Assembly (NCBI GenBank): GCA_050010255.1
Contig: JBEKLJ010000046.1
Location: forward strand, 1-18,010
DNA from: JBEKLJ01 sp050010255
GTDB taxonomy: Bacteria > Acidobacteriota > Terriglobia > Bryobacterales > Bryobacteraceae
Direction: 5' to 3'
Length of the DNA stretch: 18,010 nt
The position numbers and the translations under genes were made by a program. Of the stretch, positions 17,115 to 18,010 are shown in pieces (within the stretch, counting starts at the first letter, position 1; every line of letters starts with the position of its first letter). Under the pieces are notes generated by a model. That model was not told the DNA's origin, ran no database searches, and worked only from the letters and a program-made list of their open reading frames with translations.

Positions 17115-17421
17115 ATGCGTACCAGCGGATTGCGCCAGCTTTCCGGCGACTCTTGCAGATCAAATCGCCGCGCCTCTCGATGCGATGGGATCCTGCATAA
17201 CCGGGCTGGGGTTGCCATCGGCTAGTCTGGGATCGCCGAGCCGCCGGAAGCCGCCTTCGGCGGCTGAGAGGGGTGACACATCACCCCGGCGCGGGATGCT
17301 GAGGGCGGCGCTGCCGGCAACTTCTTCAAGCCCCGCAACTTTGGCGCGGCGCGGGCGCCGGAGGTTGGAATCGGCTGAGCGCCGCAGTTCCCCGCGACGT
17401 AGAGACTACACCACCGCCCGC
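17115..17421. other. Noncoding stretch with two adjacent hairpins
   Basis: This 307-bp gap between convergent genes holds no credible gene. It contains two tight hairpins. At 17249-17265, AGCCGCC and GGCGGCT pair around TTC. At 17270-17287, GGGGTGA and TCACCCC pair around CACA. They may form a bidirectional terminator, although no U-run follows, or be a structured intergenic repeat. The rest (17115-17230, 17290-17421) shows nothing I can name. Confidence 0.5.
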
Positions 17422-17685
17422 TCAGCGGTTCGCGATCAGCTCCCGATGGAGGGCCAGCAGGCCCGCGCGGTTCTTCTCGCGCTGCTCGTACATCGCGGCC
17501 GCCTGAAGCCGCGCCGTGACGCGGTCCTCCGGAATCTCGAAGGCTGCGGCAAGCTGCTGGATGGTCTCGCCGCTCCGATGCCGGCGGTAGAGCATCAGCG
17601 CGAAGGGCTCAATTGGTCCGGTCATCCGTCCTGGTCCATGCGTCACCGAAACCCGCCGGGGGTCCTTGGCACTGGCCTCTATCAC
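17422..17685 (-). CDS. Small HTH-like hypothetical protein
   Basis: Protein of 87 residues from the GTG at 17685, or 67 from the ATG at 17625. The central SGETIQQLAAAFEIPEDRVTARLQAAAMYEQ reads as a helix-turn-helix of the sigma-r4/Trp-repressor-like kind (helix, turn at EIPED, recognition helix), so a small DNA-binding protein is possible. The GTG start codon overlaps the TGA of the upstream RraA-family gene as GTGA, the hallmark of translational coupling. The ATG at 17625 has only a GGACGG upstream but begins right before the well-ordered part. The two genes are very likely cotranscribed, but the HTH fold is inferred from pattern only. Confidence 0.55.
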   Translation of the reverse strand: MIEASAKDPRRVSVTHGPGRMTGPIEPFALMLYRRHRSGETIQQLAAAFEIPEDRVTARLQAAAMYEQREKNRAGLLALHRELIANR

Positions 17686-18010
17686 GGCCTCCCGAGGCGG
17701 CGCTTCAGGTACTCATCGTACTCCTTTTTCAGCGTTGCGTCCTTCGGACTGCCGTAGATCTCGCTCGATTTGTACTTCCCCGTGCCCAGCATCTTCCTGG
17801 TCCACTCGTCGTGGATGTGCGTCTCCTCGGCCCGATCGACCACCTCCTGAACCAGGTGCGGCGGGATGAAGGAAACGCCCTCGCGGTCGCCGAAGACCAC
17901 GTCGCCCGGCATGACGGTCGTGCTCCCGATGCGCACCGGGATGTTGATGCCCGTCAGCATGACGTTGCTGATGAACGACGGATGCGCCCCGCGAAAGTAG
18001 AGCGCCATAT
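17682..18010 (-). CDS. RraA-family protein, 3' part (runs off the window)
   Basis: The last 108 or so residues of an RraA-like protein; the 5' end is outside the window, so the internal ATG at 18008 should not be taken as the start. The segment NIPVRIGSTTVMPGDVVFGDREGVSFIPPHLVQEVVDRAEE matches the conserved second half of RraA/HMG-aldolase-like proteins (4-hydroxy-4-methyl-2-oxoglutarate or oxaloacetate-type aldolases, and RraA regulators of RNase E). The long tail TRKMLGTGKYKSSEIYGSPKDATLKKEYDEYLKRRLG goes beyond classical RraA and is typical of the longer environmental homologues often found with sugar-acid catabolism. The catalytic aldolase residues lie upstream and cannot be checked. The stop overlaps the next gene's GTG. 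Confidence 0.82.
   Translation of the reverse strand, partial: MALYFRGAHPSFISNVMLTGINIPVRIGSTTVMPGDVVFGDREGVSFIPPHLVQEVVDRAEETHIHDEWTRKMLGTGKYKSSEIYGSPKDATLKKEYDEYLKRRLGRP

Overview
The window is one GC-rich, densely coded bacterial chromosome segment with long ORFs on both strands and no rRNA or tRNA gene that I could see. Gene content and style suggest an environmental, probably soil, Acidobacteriota-like organism (Solibacteres/Bryobacterales type). The supporting traits are a secreted esterase, an orphan TrpB2, L-rhamnose/sugar-acid catabolic genes, TTG starts and a RAYT. This placement is inference from gene flavour, not from a marker gene.

Layout. 1-4.3 kb: a secreted SH3b-NlpC/P60 peptidoglycan hydrolase (-), an SDR resembling D-mannonate oxidoreductase (+), an NCS2/AzgA-type purine permease (-) and an L-rhamnose isomerase of the RhaI type with every metal ligand in place (-). 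4.3-4.75 kb: a 98-bp REP-like hairpin element, then a small membrane protein (-). 4.8-10.5 kb: a CDF zinc-type exporter (+), TrpB2 (-), a secreted esterase-D-like alpha/beta hydrolase (-) and the lipid II flippase MurJ (+). 10.4-13.1 kb: a two-gene minus-strand unit made of a lipocalin/CrtC-like hypothetical protein followed, with a 10-bp overlap, by a 638-residue membrane protein that joins three lipid-related domains (ICMT/PEMT-like, PAP2-like, Lgt-like). 13.1-15.9 kb: a regulatory region with two copies of a perfect palindrome 53 bp apart, then the disaggregase ClpB. 15.87-16.7 kb: a complete RAYT (REP-associated Y1 transposase) unit bounded by perfect 30-bp inverted repeats. 16.7-18 kb: a lower-GC small membrane protein, a roughly 300-bp noncoding stretch with two tight hairpins, a small HTH-like protein and the 3' part of an RraA-family gene that runs off the window.

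How the genes relate. Several genes act at the envelope (NlpC/P60, MurJ, the lipid-enzyme fusion, the esterase). RhaI, the SDR and RraA suggest sugar or sugar-acid catabolism, although they do not form one operon. The most notable points are: (1) the three-domain ICMT-PAP2-Lgt-like fusion; (2) a RAYT element whose left inverted repeat supplies the last codons and the stop of clpB; (3) the twin palindromes between clpB and the divergent lipid-gene unit; (4) a second hairpin element sharing the GGGACAG core of the RAYT ends; (5) a 65-bp antisense 3' overlap between murJ and the fusion gene.
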